IMG/VR virus record: IMGVR_UViG_3300001041_000045
Coordinates: 1-31,404 of that record
Origin: a virus
DNA: 31,404 nt
Direction: 5' to 3' (one strand)
Shown here: positions 12,763 through 20,609 of the stretch, piece by piece
Position numbering within the stretch: the first letter of the stretch is position 1
Layout of the letters: every line of letters starts with the position of its first letter
Position numbers and translations under genes: made by a program
The notes under the pieces: generated by a model
The model's input: the letters and a program-made list of their open reading frames with translations, nothing else
What the model was told of the DNA's origin: nothing
The model's database searches: none

Positions 12763-13047
12763 ATGTGTGAAGATGAATTAAAGTATTTTAATGAAACTAA
12801 ATCAAGAGATAAATTTATTGATAATTATAGTATTGAAGAAACAAAAGTTAAATTTTTAAAAAGTACATATATTAAAGGTGATATATTGAAGATTACAAGA
12901 ACAGATGAAGCTATATGTATTAAAAATAAAGATAATAATGGTGTATATACTATTATAAGAAGTTTTGGAAGTATTGAAGCACAAGAAATATTCAAAGATG
13001 ATTTAGTTATTTTAATAGGTAATTTATCGGAAGAGGATGAAGAATAA
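12763..13047 (+). CDS. Hypothetical protein, 94 aa
   Basis: I prefer the ATG at 12763, preceded by AAGGAGAAGG. An ATG at 12730 in the same frame overlaps the upstream stop and has GAGG upstream, but the residues it would add (WREREGEGID) look like translated Shine-Dalgarno sequence. The centre (KGDILKITRTDEAICIKNKD, then GVYTIIRSFGS) reads as a small beta-barrel, SH3-like in rhythm, between a helical N-terminus and an acidic tail. No recognised family. Confidence 0.5.
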   Translation: MCEDELKYFNETKSRDKFIDNYSIEETKVKFLKSTYIKGDILKITRTDEAICIKNKDNNGVYTIIRSFGSIEAQEIFKDDLVILIGNLSEEDEE

Positions 13048-13048
13048 T

Positions 13049-13231
13049 ATGTGTGATGCGTTAAGTGGAATTGTTTATCAATTATTTGATGAAGTTAAAA
13101 AGTTAAAGGATAAAGTTAGTGAGTTAGAAAATGAAGTAGTTGATTTAAAGGATAGTATGGAAGTATTGGAAAATGATGCTTATGGTTGGTTTATGGTGAA
13201 TAGGATTGATAAAGTGGAGGTAAGTGAATAA
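13049..13231 (+). CDS. Hypothetical coiled-coil protein, 60 aa
   Basis: I use the ATG at 13049, one base after the upstream stop, with AGAGGATGAAGAA upstream; the ATG at 13037 overlaps the previous gene. Residues about 8-48 are an ideal heptad coiled coil (LFDEVKKLKDKVSELENEVV and on), so it is probably an oligomeric small protein. It is the last gene before the regulatory gap and the packaging genes. Function unknown. Confidence 0.5.
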   Translation: MCDALSGIVYQLFDEVKKLKDKVSELENEVVDLKDSMEVLENDAYGWFMVNRIDKVEVSE

Positions 13232-13240
13232 ATTTATCAT

Positions 13241-13373
13241 ACTACATATATGGTAGTTTGACGTTAAAATAGGGTAAATGTTAGGTAAAAATTAGGGGAA
13301 AAGTGTATCATTTTGATACAGTATTTTAACACTTTACTATGCTAAAGGATATGTAGTATTGAATACTATGTGA
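13241..13373. promoter_or_regulatory. Cluster of dyads upstream of the small terminase (candidate operators)
   Basis: Three inverted repeats: ACTAC-ATATATG-GTAGT (13241-13257); TGTATCA-TTT-TGATACA (13304-13320), of which part can instead pair AAAGTGT (13300-13306) with ACACTTT (13329-13335); and TAGTATT-G-AATACTA (13354-13368). Perfect 7-bp half-sites are typical of dimeric repressor operators. No clear sigma-A promoter is seen. Confidence 0.5.
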
Positions 13374-13458
13374 TGTAGAAATTAATGCTAAGTAATTGAT
13401 ATGTAAGGGTTTTGTAAGTGTTTGATATTTGTTTGGTATTTTGAAAGTAGGTGAAAGG

Positions 13459-13905
13459 ATGGGAAAGTTAACTGTAACAGACGGTGAAAATGTGACTCCT
13501 GCTGAGTTACGTTTATTGAAAGTTTTACAAAATCCTGATAATTTTGGAAAAACTCACACAGAAAAGGCAAAATTGGCAGATGTTAGTAGAACTTATTACT
13601 ATGAAATGATTAGAAAACCAAGATTTATGGAAGTTATGAAAAATACTGTTAATGATTTACTATGTGATGAATTGTTTCCTATTATAGATTCATTAAAAAA
13701 GAAGGCTAAAGAAGGTAGTTACAATCATCAAAAGTTATATTTTGAAATGATTGGTTTGTATTCACAGAAGAAAGATATTAATGTTAATGTGAATAACGGT
13801 ATTGAGAAGCATTTAAAAGAACATCAAGAATATAAAGAATATATGGCAAGTATGGGCGAAGTAGTTGAAGATATTGAATACTTTGTTAATGATGAAGATG
13901 ATTAA
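13459..13905 (+). CDS. terS: Terminase small subunit
   Basis: 148 residues. I use the ATG at 13459 (AGGTGAAAGG upstream); the frame is open from an in-frame TTG at 13429. The N-terminal half (TPAELRLLKVLQNPDNFGKT, then HTEKAKLADVSRTYYYEMIR) is a helix-turn-helix of the phBC6A51-type small terminases, followed by a helical oligomerisation region and an acidic tail. TerS binds the packaging site and hands DNA to the large subunit. It precedes the large terminase, from which it is separated by a 583-base non-coding stretch that probably contains its binding site. Flanking copies of AATACTATGTGA lie on both sides of the gene. Confidence 0.7.
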   Translation: MGKLTVTDGENVTPAELRLLKVLQNPDNFGKTHTEKAKLADVSRTYYYEMIRKPRFMEVMKNTVNDLLCDELFPIIDSLKKKAKEGSYNHQKLYFEMIGLYSQKKDINVNVNNGIEKHLKEHQEYKEYMASMGEVVEDIEYFVNDEDD

Positions 13906-14231
13906 GTTTGAATAAAATTTTCGTTTTATCATGTTATTCTATCTATAGAAATACTATGTGAATTTCGCTGAGATAATAGTATTTATATAATTGTTAGCAT
14001 AAGTTCCGAATAATACAGCGTAAATTATATTATAAACCTTGTACCATTGATTCTATAAGGGTTTGTTGGTAGTTCTCTAGTTTACATAATATTTATTATC
14101 GGAAGTTCCGTATATAATTAGTTTCGCTTATAATTGAACGGGTAAGTTTATAGTTACATAAGGCTAGGGTTGTGAATACACATTGTACTTTCATAGCTAA
14201 TACTTGGACACTTGAACACCCAAAGTATGTT

Positions 14232-14353
14232 AAAATTGTGTGATAAATGTTAATGAAAATTGTGGAAAGTTAGTAAAATTGTGGTAAAATTACGTTGTTT
14301 CGTTATTACGGAATTACGTTATAACGGAAGGGGGTATCCCCAAACGTACCCCC
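14232..14353. other. Candidate cos/pac packaging site
   Basis: Direct repeats of AAAATTGTG(G), then paired 13-mers CGTTATTACGGAA/CGTTATAACGGAA 16 bases apart (the second containing the palindrome CGTTATAACG), then GGGGGTA (14330-14336) and TACCCCC (14347-14353) forming a 7-bp GC stem, with GGGG-TAT-CCCC as an alternative. 30 of the 60 bases at 14301-14360 are G or C, far above the surroundings. Repeated terminase-binding sites beside a GC-rich cut site match the general plan of cos regions. Inference. Confidence 0.4.
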
Positions 14354-14401
14354 ACACCCACAAATATAATATATGGCTATCAGAGTACATATATAAAATT
14401 G

Positions 14402-14418
14402 CCAATATACTCTAAACC
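14402..14418 (-). promoter_or_regulatory. Conserved intergenic motif, minus-strand copy
   Basis: Read on the minus strand this region contains AATGGTTTAGAGTATAT, almost the same as the plus-strand copy at 7912-7928 and related to GGTTTAGAGCATG at 2583-2595. All three are intergenic. Function unknown. Confidence 0.4.
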
Positions 14419-14488
14419 ATTGATTTTACTATGTTTTTAACACTAAGTGTAATGTCAAATAATCAATATATAAACAGGAGTTGCTATA

Positions 14489-14629
14489 ATGTCTAGTAAA
14501 ATTGACAAATTATTAAATGAATTAAACTATTCAATAACAAGCAAACATACAACTAAAAAACAACGTAAAGCAAAGCAACGTGAATATCTCTTAGAAGAGA
14601 AAAGAAAAAGAGGTGAACATATAAAATAA
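14489..14629 (+). CDS. Small basic protein upstream of the large terminase, 46 aa
   Basis: ATG at 14489 with AGGAG eight bases upstream. It is very basic in its second half (KKQRKAKQREYLLEEKRKRG), so probably nucleic-acid binding, or simply a short coupling ORF. Its TAA (14627-14629) overlaps the ATA (14626-14628) that I take as the terminase start, in the way ATGA junctions couple genes. Its last codons (AGA GGT GAA) provide that start's Shine-Dalgarno sequence. A ribosomal frameshift fusing it to the terminase is an alternative. Confidence 0.5.
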   Translation: MSSKIDKLLNELNYSITSKHTTKKQRKAKQREYLLEEKRKRGEHIK

Positions 14630-16350
14630 CTATTAAAAAATCAGAGCAACACAAGTTAAAAATAACTAAATCAGAGCAAAAAAAAGGTTTAACTGAAGCA
14701 GATATTATACAAAAATCATTAACTGAATTCCCTTTTTATGCTTATAAAAATTTAAAAATACGCACTAAAGAAGGTGAATTAAAAAAATTTAAACTAAATT
14801 CAATTCAAATTAAATTAGATAAAATAATTGAAAAACAACGTAGTTTAAATAAACCAGTTAGATTAGTAATCCTTAAAGCTAGACAAGAGGGCGCTTCAAC
14901 ATATACAGAAGGTAAATTATTTCATTTAACTTCAACACAGGAAAACATTAATACAACAATTATAGCACACTTAGAAGAATCCACAACTAACTTATTTAAT
15001 ATGTCTAAATTGTTTTTAGATGAATTACCTGATGAAATGCGTCCTATGGTTAAATCAAATAATTCACAACAATTAATATTTGAAAATCCAACAAAAGAAG
15101 TAAAAGAGAAACAAGAAAATCCAGGTTTACGTTCTAAAATGAGAATGATTACAGCTAAAGGTTCTGGTGCAGGACGTTCAAATACTATTCACTATTTACA
15201 CGTATCTGAATTAGCTTTTATGCCTTCACCAAAAGAAACAATGTTAGGATTATTACAATCAGTACCATATTCTAAAAATTCAATAATTATCGTTGAATCT
15301 ACTGCAAATGGTATAGGTGATTATTTTTATGAATTATATACTAATGCCAAAAAAGGATTAAATGATTTTATACCTTTATTTTTTGCATGGTTTGAACACA
15401 AAGATTATCAAATGGAATTAGATGAAGGTGAAGTATTAAAATTAACTGATGAAGAAATTGAGCTTCAAAAAGCATATAATTTATCTCCTGAACAATTAAA
15501 ATGGCGTAGATGGTGTATTAAGAATAATTGTAATGGTGATGAAGAAAAGTTTAAACAAGAATATCCATCAAATGATAATGAAGCATTTTTATCATCTGGT
15601 AGACCTGTTTTTAATCATAATAAATGTGAATATTACAAAAATAATAAATGTAAAAATCCTTTAAAAAAAGGTAATATAATTGAAGTAAATAAAAGAGTAC
15701 AATTTAATTCTAGTAAAAAAGGTTATCTATCTATATGGGAATTTCCTATTGATGGACAAGAATACATAATATCTGTAGATACTGCTGAAGGTTTAAAACA
15801 TGGTGACTATTCATGTGCAGATGTTTTAAATAGGAAAAACAAAGAACAAGTTGCACAATTTCATGGACATATTGACCCTGACTTATTTGCTAAAGAAATT
15901 GAAATGTTAGCAAGATTTTACAATCGTGCATTAGTTGTTCCAGAATTAAATAATACTTCTGGTGGTAGTTTCTTATCCTCACTTAAACCAATTTATAAAA
16001 ACATCTATAAACGAAAAGAAAATGTTGATAGCGTAAGCAATAAAACTATTCAAGAATATGGTTGGCGTACTATGCAAAACAATAGAAAATTAATTATTGA
16101 TAATCTTATTCGTATGTTTAGAGATGATTTAATAAAAATAAATTGCAAAGAAACAATAGAAGAATTTATTACTTTTGTCTATGATGATAAAGGTAAACCA
16201 CAAGCACAATCTCTAAAACATGATGATAGAGTGCTATCGCTGGCTATATGTGCTTATGTTGATTCACAAAAATACTATAATCCAGATGAAGCAAATGAAA
16301 TAGATGATTATGAAGAATATAGACCAGTTAATTCAAGGACAGGCTATTAG
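14626..16350 (+). CDS. terL: Terminase large subunit (ATPase-nuclease), apparent ATA start
   Basis: 574 residues. The packaging motor cuts and pumps DNA into the procapsid. Walker A: LKARQEGAST with K84; Walker B: YLHVSELAF with S194-E195; coupling motif STANG (225-229). The RNase H-like nuclease has D385 (SVDTAEG), E440 (VVPELN) and D533/D534 (KHDDRV). The first ATG in frame is at 15001, which would delete Walker A; no ATG, GTG, TTG or CTG lies in frame between the stop at 14614-14616 and 15000. The ATA at 14626 has AGAGGTGA (14609-14616) nine bases upstream and overlaps the preceding stop, so I take it as the start. The ATT at 14632 is an alternative, as is a -1 frameshift from the 46-residue ORF. 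Confidence 0.85.
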   Translation: MTIKKSEQHKLKITKSEQKKGLTEADIIQKSLTEFPFYAYKNLKIRTKEGELKKFKLNSIQIKLDKIIEKQRSLNKPVRLVILKARQEGASTYTEGKLFHLTSTQENINTTIIAHLEESTTNLFNMSKLFLDELPDEMRPMVKSNNSQQLIFENPTKEVKEKQENPGLRSKMRMITAKGSGAGRSNTIHYLHVSELAFMPSPKETMLGLLQSVPYSKNSIIIVESTANGIGDYFYELYTNAKKGLNDFIPLFFAWFEHKDYQMELDEGEVLKLTDEEIELQKAYNLSPEQLKWRRWCIKNNCNGDEEKFKQEYPSNDNEAFLSSGRPVFNHNKCEYYKNNKCKNPLKKGNIIEVNKRVQFNSSKKGYLSIWEFPIDGQEYIISVDTAEGLKHGDYSCADVLNRKNKEQVAQFHGHIDPDLFAKEIEMLARFYNRALVVPELNNTSGGSFLSSLKPIYKNIYKRKENVDSVSNKTIQEYGWRTMQNNRKLIIDNLIRMFRDDLIKINCKETIEEFITFVYDDKGKPQAQSLKHDDRVLSLAICAYVDSQKYYNPDEANEIDDYEEYRPVNSRTGY

Positions 16351-16366
16351 AAGGGAGGTTTAAATC

Positions 16367-18262
16367 ATAGCAAAACCTAATCAAAAAAATTTAAATAAAT
16401 ATATGAATAGAATTATATTATCAGAACAAAATGTAGTTAATAATTACAAAGATAAATGGGAAAGATTCTATCAAATGTATAATAACTATGTTGATGCTAT
16501 TATTGACCCTGCAACACAAAAACAAATAACAACTACTAGCAATATTTCTATTCCGTATGCTTATATTCAAGTAGCGACAATTTTGCCGAGGTTAGTAGAA
16601 ACATTATTTTCTGCAAGACCTTATATCACAGTGAAGGATAGGGAAGTTAACGACTACAATTTTGCAACAAATAATCAAGTTTTATTAGATTATCAAATGA
16701 ATGAGCGAATGAATTTACGTTCTAAGTTTGCAGAAGGATTAAAAACTTTATGTATATATGGAACAACTATCGCTTATACAGGATGGAAGTATGATACAAG
16801 AAATATAATTAAAAAACAATTAGTTGATATTATTGATGAAGAAACTAATCAGCCATTTGTTGATGAAGTTACTAGACAACCAATTCAAAGATATCAACCT
16901 GTTAAAACTAAAGAAATTCTATATGATGACCCTGATGTATATTTTGTTGATTTGTTAAATTTCTTTGTAGACCCATATGCAGAAGATATTGATACAGCAA
17001 GATGGTGTGGACATATCACATATGAAACAAAATCAGAAATACAAAAGAAACATGATAGTGAAATATATGTTGTTGATTGGAAAAAAATAACTTCTTCTAA
17101 TTCATATAATAAACCTAAACAAGAAAGAATGGCATCTATAGGAATTGCTATAAATAATTCTTCTCCAAATTCTGAAGATGATTTATATGAAGTTATTCAC
17201 TATTGGGAAGATAATAGACATGTAATTATTATTGAAAGAAGTTATATAGCAAAAGATGAAGAAAATCCATACTGGCATAAAAAGAAACCATATGATATGT
17301 CAAGATATGACTCAATCCCAGGTGAATTTTATGGCAAAGGTGTTATGGATAGAATTGAACCTTTAATTGATGAATTAAACACATATAGAAATATGCGAAT
17401 TGACTATGCTGCTATGTCAAATCGTAGAATGTTTAAATATAAAAAAGGTTCAGGTATAAGTAAAAAAGATTTGACATGGCGTCCAAATGGTTTAATTCCT
17501 GTAAATGAGATGGATGATATAGAAGAAATTGGCGTTCAAAATGTATCACCTCAAATGTTTAATCAAGAAGAAACGGTGAAACAGGATATCATGGATGCAA
17601 CCGGGGCTCAATCAGTGATAATGGGAACATCTTCCAGAGATACAGCAACAGGTACAATGACTAAAGATTCAAATGCTTCAATTAGATTTAAAGAAATTAT
17701 TACTTCTATTGAAAAAGATTTACTAGTTAATATTGCTAGAAAGATGATGCAATTAAATCAACAATTTTTAGATACTGAAAGAGTATTAAGAATTTCTAAT
17801 ATTAAAGGTGATGATTGGGTAAATATTAATCCAGACGAAATACAAGGGGAATTTGATTGTATTGCAATGGGTTCAAGTGTAGAACCATTAGCTAATAAAG
17901 AAGCATATAAACAAAGATTATTGCAATTATATCAAATATCTAATACAGACCCAATATTCCAAGCATTTCCTGAAAAGAAATTATATTTAATGAAACTTAT
18001 TTTCCAAGCATTTGATATGCAAAATATTGAAGAATTAATTCCCACAGAAGAAGAAGTAAAAGCAAAACAAATGCAACAAGTACCAGTACCACCTAATGAA
18101 CAAACTTTACCTGAAAATACTTTACCTCAAAATGATATGCAATTACCACCAGATTTAATGAATCAATTAATGGGTATGCAAAATACTGAAAACTTTTCAG
18201 CAAATGCAAGTGGTGGATTAAATCGTTCAATTATGGAAGGACAAGGTTTATTACCTGAATAG
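16367..18262 (+). CDS. Portal protein
   Basis: 631 residues from an ATA at 16367, which has GGGAGG (16353-16358) at ideal distance; the first in-frame ATG (16403) has no Shine-Dalgarno sequence and would lose 12 residues (AKPNQKNLNKYM). The portal forms the dodecameric ring at the capsid vertex through which DNA enters. The pattern of N-terminal helices, a beta-rich wing (VYFVDLLNFFVDPYAEDIDT), then GEFYGKGVMDRIEPLIDELN, and the crown helix region GTMTKDSNASIRFKEIITSI matches podovirus (P22/T7-type) portals of Bacillota and other bacteria. The C-terminus is Pro/Gln/Asn-rich. It directly follows the large terminase and precedes the head genes. Confidence 0.8.
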   Translation: MAKPNQKNLNKYMNRIILSEQNVVNNYKDKWERFYQMYNNYVDAIIDPATQKQITTTSNISIPYAYIQVATILPRLVETLFSARPYITVKDREVNDYNFATNNQVLLDYQMNERMNLRSKFAEGLKTLCIYGTTIAYTGWKYDTRNIIKKQLVDIIDEETNQPFVDEVTRQPIQRYQPVKTKEILYDDPDVYFVDLLNFFVDPYAEDIDTARWCGHITYETKSEIQKKHDSEIYVVDWKKITSSNSYNKPKQERMASIGIAINNSSPNSEDDLYEVIHYWEDNRHVIIIERSYIAKDEENPYWHKKKPYDMSRYDSIPGEFYGKGVMDRIEPLIDELNTYRNMRIDYAAMSNRRMFKYKKGSGISKKDLTWRPNGLIPVNEMDDIEEIGVQNVSPQMFNQEETVKQDIMDATGAQSVIMGTSSRDTATGTMTKDSNASIRFKEIITSIEKDLLVNIARKMMQLNQQFLDTERVLRISNIKGDDWVNINPDEIQGEFDCIAMGSSVEPLANKEAYKQRLLQLYQISNTDPIFQAFPEKKLYLMKLIFQAFDMQNIEELIPTEEEVKAKQMQQVPVPPNEQTLPENTLPQNDMQLPPDLMNQLMGMQNTENFSANASGGLNRSIMEGQGLLPE

Positions 18263-18277
18263 GAATGGAGTAATTAT

Positions 18278-18493
18278 ATGGAATATAGTAAAGAAGATAG
18301 ATATAATATTTCCAATATGCTTGAAAATGATGGATGGAAGTTAATGGAAGCATATATTAATCAGATGAAAGATTATTATATGAATGAATTAGCTACATGT
18401 AAATTAGAAAATATAATATTTAATCGTGCAAAACTTGAAGCATATAAAAGTATTATAGAACAAATTAATTTTATTTTAGATTCTGAAGATTAA
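18278..18493 (+). CDS. Small head protein between portal and scaffold, 71 aa
   Basis: ATG at 18278 behind GGAATGGAG. It is all helical (ISNMLENDGWKLMEAYINQM, then DYYMNELATCKLENIIFN and a final helix KLEAYKSIIEQINFIL). Small helical proteins with a GWK-type motif are often found between portal and scaffold genes in related phages. The role is unknown, perhaps head assembly or a portal accessory. It is co-transcribed with its neighbours. Confidence 0.55.
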   Translation: MEYSKEDRYNISNMLENDGWKLMEAYINQMKDYYMNELATCKLENIIFNRAKLEAYKSIIEQINFILDSED

Positions 18494-18536
18494 CTACATA
18501 GTTAATATATATAAAAAATAATAGGAGGTTTATATT

Positions 18537-19370
18537 ATGAGTTTTTTAGGATTAGGAGAACCTATAACCGATGTTACTACTTCCCCTACTGGACAAGAAG
18601 TATTTAGTGACATGGCAGGTGATTCTCAATCTAGTGTAAATGAGGAAGTTGAAGTAGAAGTTAATAATGACCAACAATTTCAAGATGATGAAACTGGTCA
18701 GGAAGAACAAGATAATTCTACTGAAGAGGAAGTAGAAGTAGAAGATAATTCTACTACTAATGAAAAATTAGCTGGTAAATTTAAAAGTGTTGATGATTTA
18801 GTTAAAGGTTATAAAAATCTTGAAAAAGCATTTCATCAATCAAGACAACCACAACAACAAAATAATAGTCAACAACAACAACCAGTTAAATCACAACAAG
18901 AAGTATCAGATGCTATTTTTCAAGCTATGACTGAAGACCCTGCATCTGTAATTCAATATTTTGTACAACAGGCTTTAGCACCAATTCAACAAGAAAAAGC
19001 AGACATGCAATTGCAAAATAATTTACAAGAATTATCTAAAGATTATTCTGAAATTTCTGATGAAAAAGGTTTAGCTGATATGTTTATTAAGGCAAAAGAA
19101 ATTGCTTTTGAATTAGGTAATCCTAATTTATCAGAATCTAAACGTATATTAAAAATGGCTTGCCAAGAATTATATCCTAAGTCAACATCTAAACTTGTAA
19201 AACAAGTAAAGAATGAAACACAAAAAGAAATACTTGAAAATATGAAAAGTAAGCAAAGTGTAAATACAAATAACAATATGAAACAATCAAAACAGAATAA
19301 TGGTAGTAAAACACCAGAAGAATTGATTATTGAAGGAATATTCAATGCTGGTAGAAAAAATATATTTTAA
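18537..19370 (+). CDS. Capsid scaffolding protein
   Basis: 277 residues; ATG at 18537 behind AGGAGG. The N-terminal 75 residues are highly acidic and repetitive (EEVEVEVNN, EEEVEVEDN). Then comes the block KLAGKFKSVDDLVKGYKNLE, a common signature of podovirus scaffolds, a Gln-rich linker, a helical middle and a basic C-terminus (KQNNGSKTPEELIIEGIFNA) that would bind the capsid protein. Scaffolds direct procapsid assembly and leave before packaging. The position directly before the major capsid gene supports this. Confidence 0.75.
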   Translation: MSFLGLGEPITDVTTSPTGQEVFSDMAGDSQSSVNEEVEVEVNNDQQFQDDETGQEEQDNSTEEEVEVEDNSTTNEKLAGKFKSVDDLVKGYKNLEKAFHQSRQPQQQNNSQQQQPVKSQQEVSDAIFQAMTEDPASVIQYFVQQALAPIQQEKADMQLQNNLQELSKDYSEISDEKGLADMFIKAKEIAFELGNPNLSESKRILKMACQELYPKSTSKLVKQVKNETQKEILENMKSKQSVNTNNNMKQSKQNNGSKTPEELIIEGIFNAGRKNIF

Positions 19371-19407
19371 AAATAAAAAATAAAAATTATAGGGGGAATA
19401 TTTAAAC

Positions 19408-20565
19408 ATGGGAAATATTAATGGAGTATTAACAACCGCAAACATTGTAACTGCAAAACAAATTATAGATATGAGTAACGTAATCGCAACTCTATCTCCG
19501 ACTGAAACACCTTTTATTTCACTTTTAAAGCAAGTAAAAACTATGAAGGAAGATGCTACCAATCCTAAATTTCATTGGTTAGAAGATGATTTAGTTGGTA
19601 GAAAAACACAATTAAATATGGCTGGCAATGCTGCTGCTGATGTAACAAAATTGATTTTTGATGATGGTACTATTTTTGCAATAGGTGATATTGTTAATGC
19701 TGTAGCTACTAATGAAAATATGATTGTAACTGCATTAAATCCTGATGGTGACAACGTGAACGAAATTACTGTGACTAGGGCATATGGCACTACTACGGCT
19801 GCTATTATTGCTGATAATGCTGTAGTATTAATTGTTGGTAATGTTAGTCAGGAATTTTCTGGTACTAGAGTTGCTAAAACTACTGAAGTAGAAGATAAAT
19901 TTAACTATACTCAAATCTTCAAAACACCTTTTGGTATTTCTGGTACTGCTAAAGCTACTTCTGTTTATGGTGGAGTAGATGAATTAGCTTATCAGAGAAA
20001 TAAAGCTGGTATTCAACACTTGATTGATATTGGTAGAGCATTTTATTTTGGACAGAAGAAATTAGATACTTCTGGTACTTATGTAGCTAGAGCAACAGGT
20101 GGTATTTTATCTTTTGCAACAGAAAACATATATAATGCCAACGGTACATTGACACAAGCTAATTTTGAGCAGAATTTATGTAAAAATGCTTTTCTTTATG
20201 GTAATGATGAGAAAATGCTTTTTGCAGATGCTACATTACTTTCTGTTATCAATGGTTGGGCATTAGGTAAACTTCAAATTAATCAAGAAGCAAAGAAATA
20301 CGGATTATCTGTATTCCAATACATTTCTCCGTTTGGTATTTTAAATATTGTTTATGACAGAATTTTAAATGATTCTACATATAATGGTGTTGTTCTTGAT
20401 GTTAAAGAAGTAAAATATCGTCCGTTAAAAGGTAGAGATACTAAACTTGAAACTAATCTTCAAGATAATGATGAAGATGGTATCAAAGAACAGTATATTA
20501 CTGAATGTGGTTTGGAAATTCGCAATCCTAAGAAACATGCTTCTATCTATGGTGTAACTGGTTAA
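19408..20565 (+). CDS. Major capsid protein (DUF5309/SU10-type, HK97 fold)
   Basis: 385 residues; ATG at 19408 behind AGGGGGAA. Features of the SU10/DUF5309 major capsid family: N-terminal TETPFISLLKQVK after a short helix, FHWLEDDL, an insertion rich in beta strands (about 70-140), then SGTAKATSVYGGVDELAYQR and the helix with LIDIGRAFYFGQ, GGILSF, and a C-terminal LEIRNPKKHASIYGV. It builds the icosahedral shell. It follows the scaffold, and a strong terminator follows it, allowing high expression of head genes. Confidence 0.8.
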   Translation: MGNINGVLTTANIVTAKQIIDMSNVIATLSPTETPFISLLKQVKTMKEDATNPKFHWLEDDLVGRKTQLNMAGNAAADVTKLIFDDGTIFAIGDIVNAVATNENMIVTALNPDGDNVNEITVTRAYGTTTAAIIADNAVVLIVGNVSQEFSGTRVAKTTEVEDKFNYTQIFKTPFGISGTAKATSVYGGVDELAYQRNKAGIQHLIDIGRAFYFGQKKLDTSGTYVARATGGILSFATENIYNANGTLTQANFEQNLCKNAFLYGNDEKMLFADATLLSVINGWALGKLQINQEAKKYGLSVFQYISPFGILNIVYDRILNDSTYNGVVLDVKEVKYRPLKGRDTKLETNLQDNDEDGIKEQYITECGLEIRNPKKHASIYGVTG

Positions 20566-20575
20566 TTAAATATTT

Positions 20576-20609
20576 AAGAGAGTTGAAATATACTCTCTTT
20601 TTATTTTTT
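20576..20609 (+). terminator. Strong intrinsic terminator after the capsid gene
   Basis: AAGAGAGT (20576-20583) pairs with ACTCTCTT (20592-20599), 8-base loop, then a T-rich run to 20609. Confidence 0.85.

Larger units (their letters stand above)
13906..14488 (+). other. 583-base non-coding, structured packaging-region gap
   Basis: No gene on either strand. Visible structure: a 9-bp stem AAATACTAT (13949-13957)/ATAGTATTT (13976-13984); AAACCTT (14034-14040)/AAGGGTTT (14057-14064); AAGTTCCG at 14001 and again within the palindrome CGGAAGTTCCG (14100-14110); three AAAATTGTG direct repeats (14232, 14256, 14275); two 13-mers CGTTATTACGGAA (14301) and CGTTATAACGGAA (14317); and a GC-rich hairpin (14330-14353). 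The minus-strand motif copy lies at 14402-14418. Between terS and terL this is where a cos or pac site would lie; the length and structure also allow a large phage RNA. Confidence 0.55.

Noticed and set aside
13906-14488. Group I or group II intron in the terminase region
   Set aside because: No homing endonuclease frame, no group I core or group II domain V-like hairpin was recognised, and terS and terL are both complete without splicing.
13906-14488. phi29-type packaging RNA
   Set aside because: That system goes with a different packaging ATPase and protein-primed genome; here a TerS/TerL pair with a nuclease domain is present.
14504-14532. TTGACA followed by AACTAT as a promoter
   Set aside because: It lies inside the 46-residue ORF and the -10 is poor.
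15001-15003. ATG at 15001 as the large terminase start
   Set aside because: It would remove the Walker A motif that is plainly encoded upstream in the same frame, and has no Shine-Dalgarno sequence.
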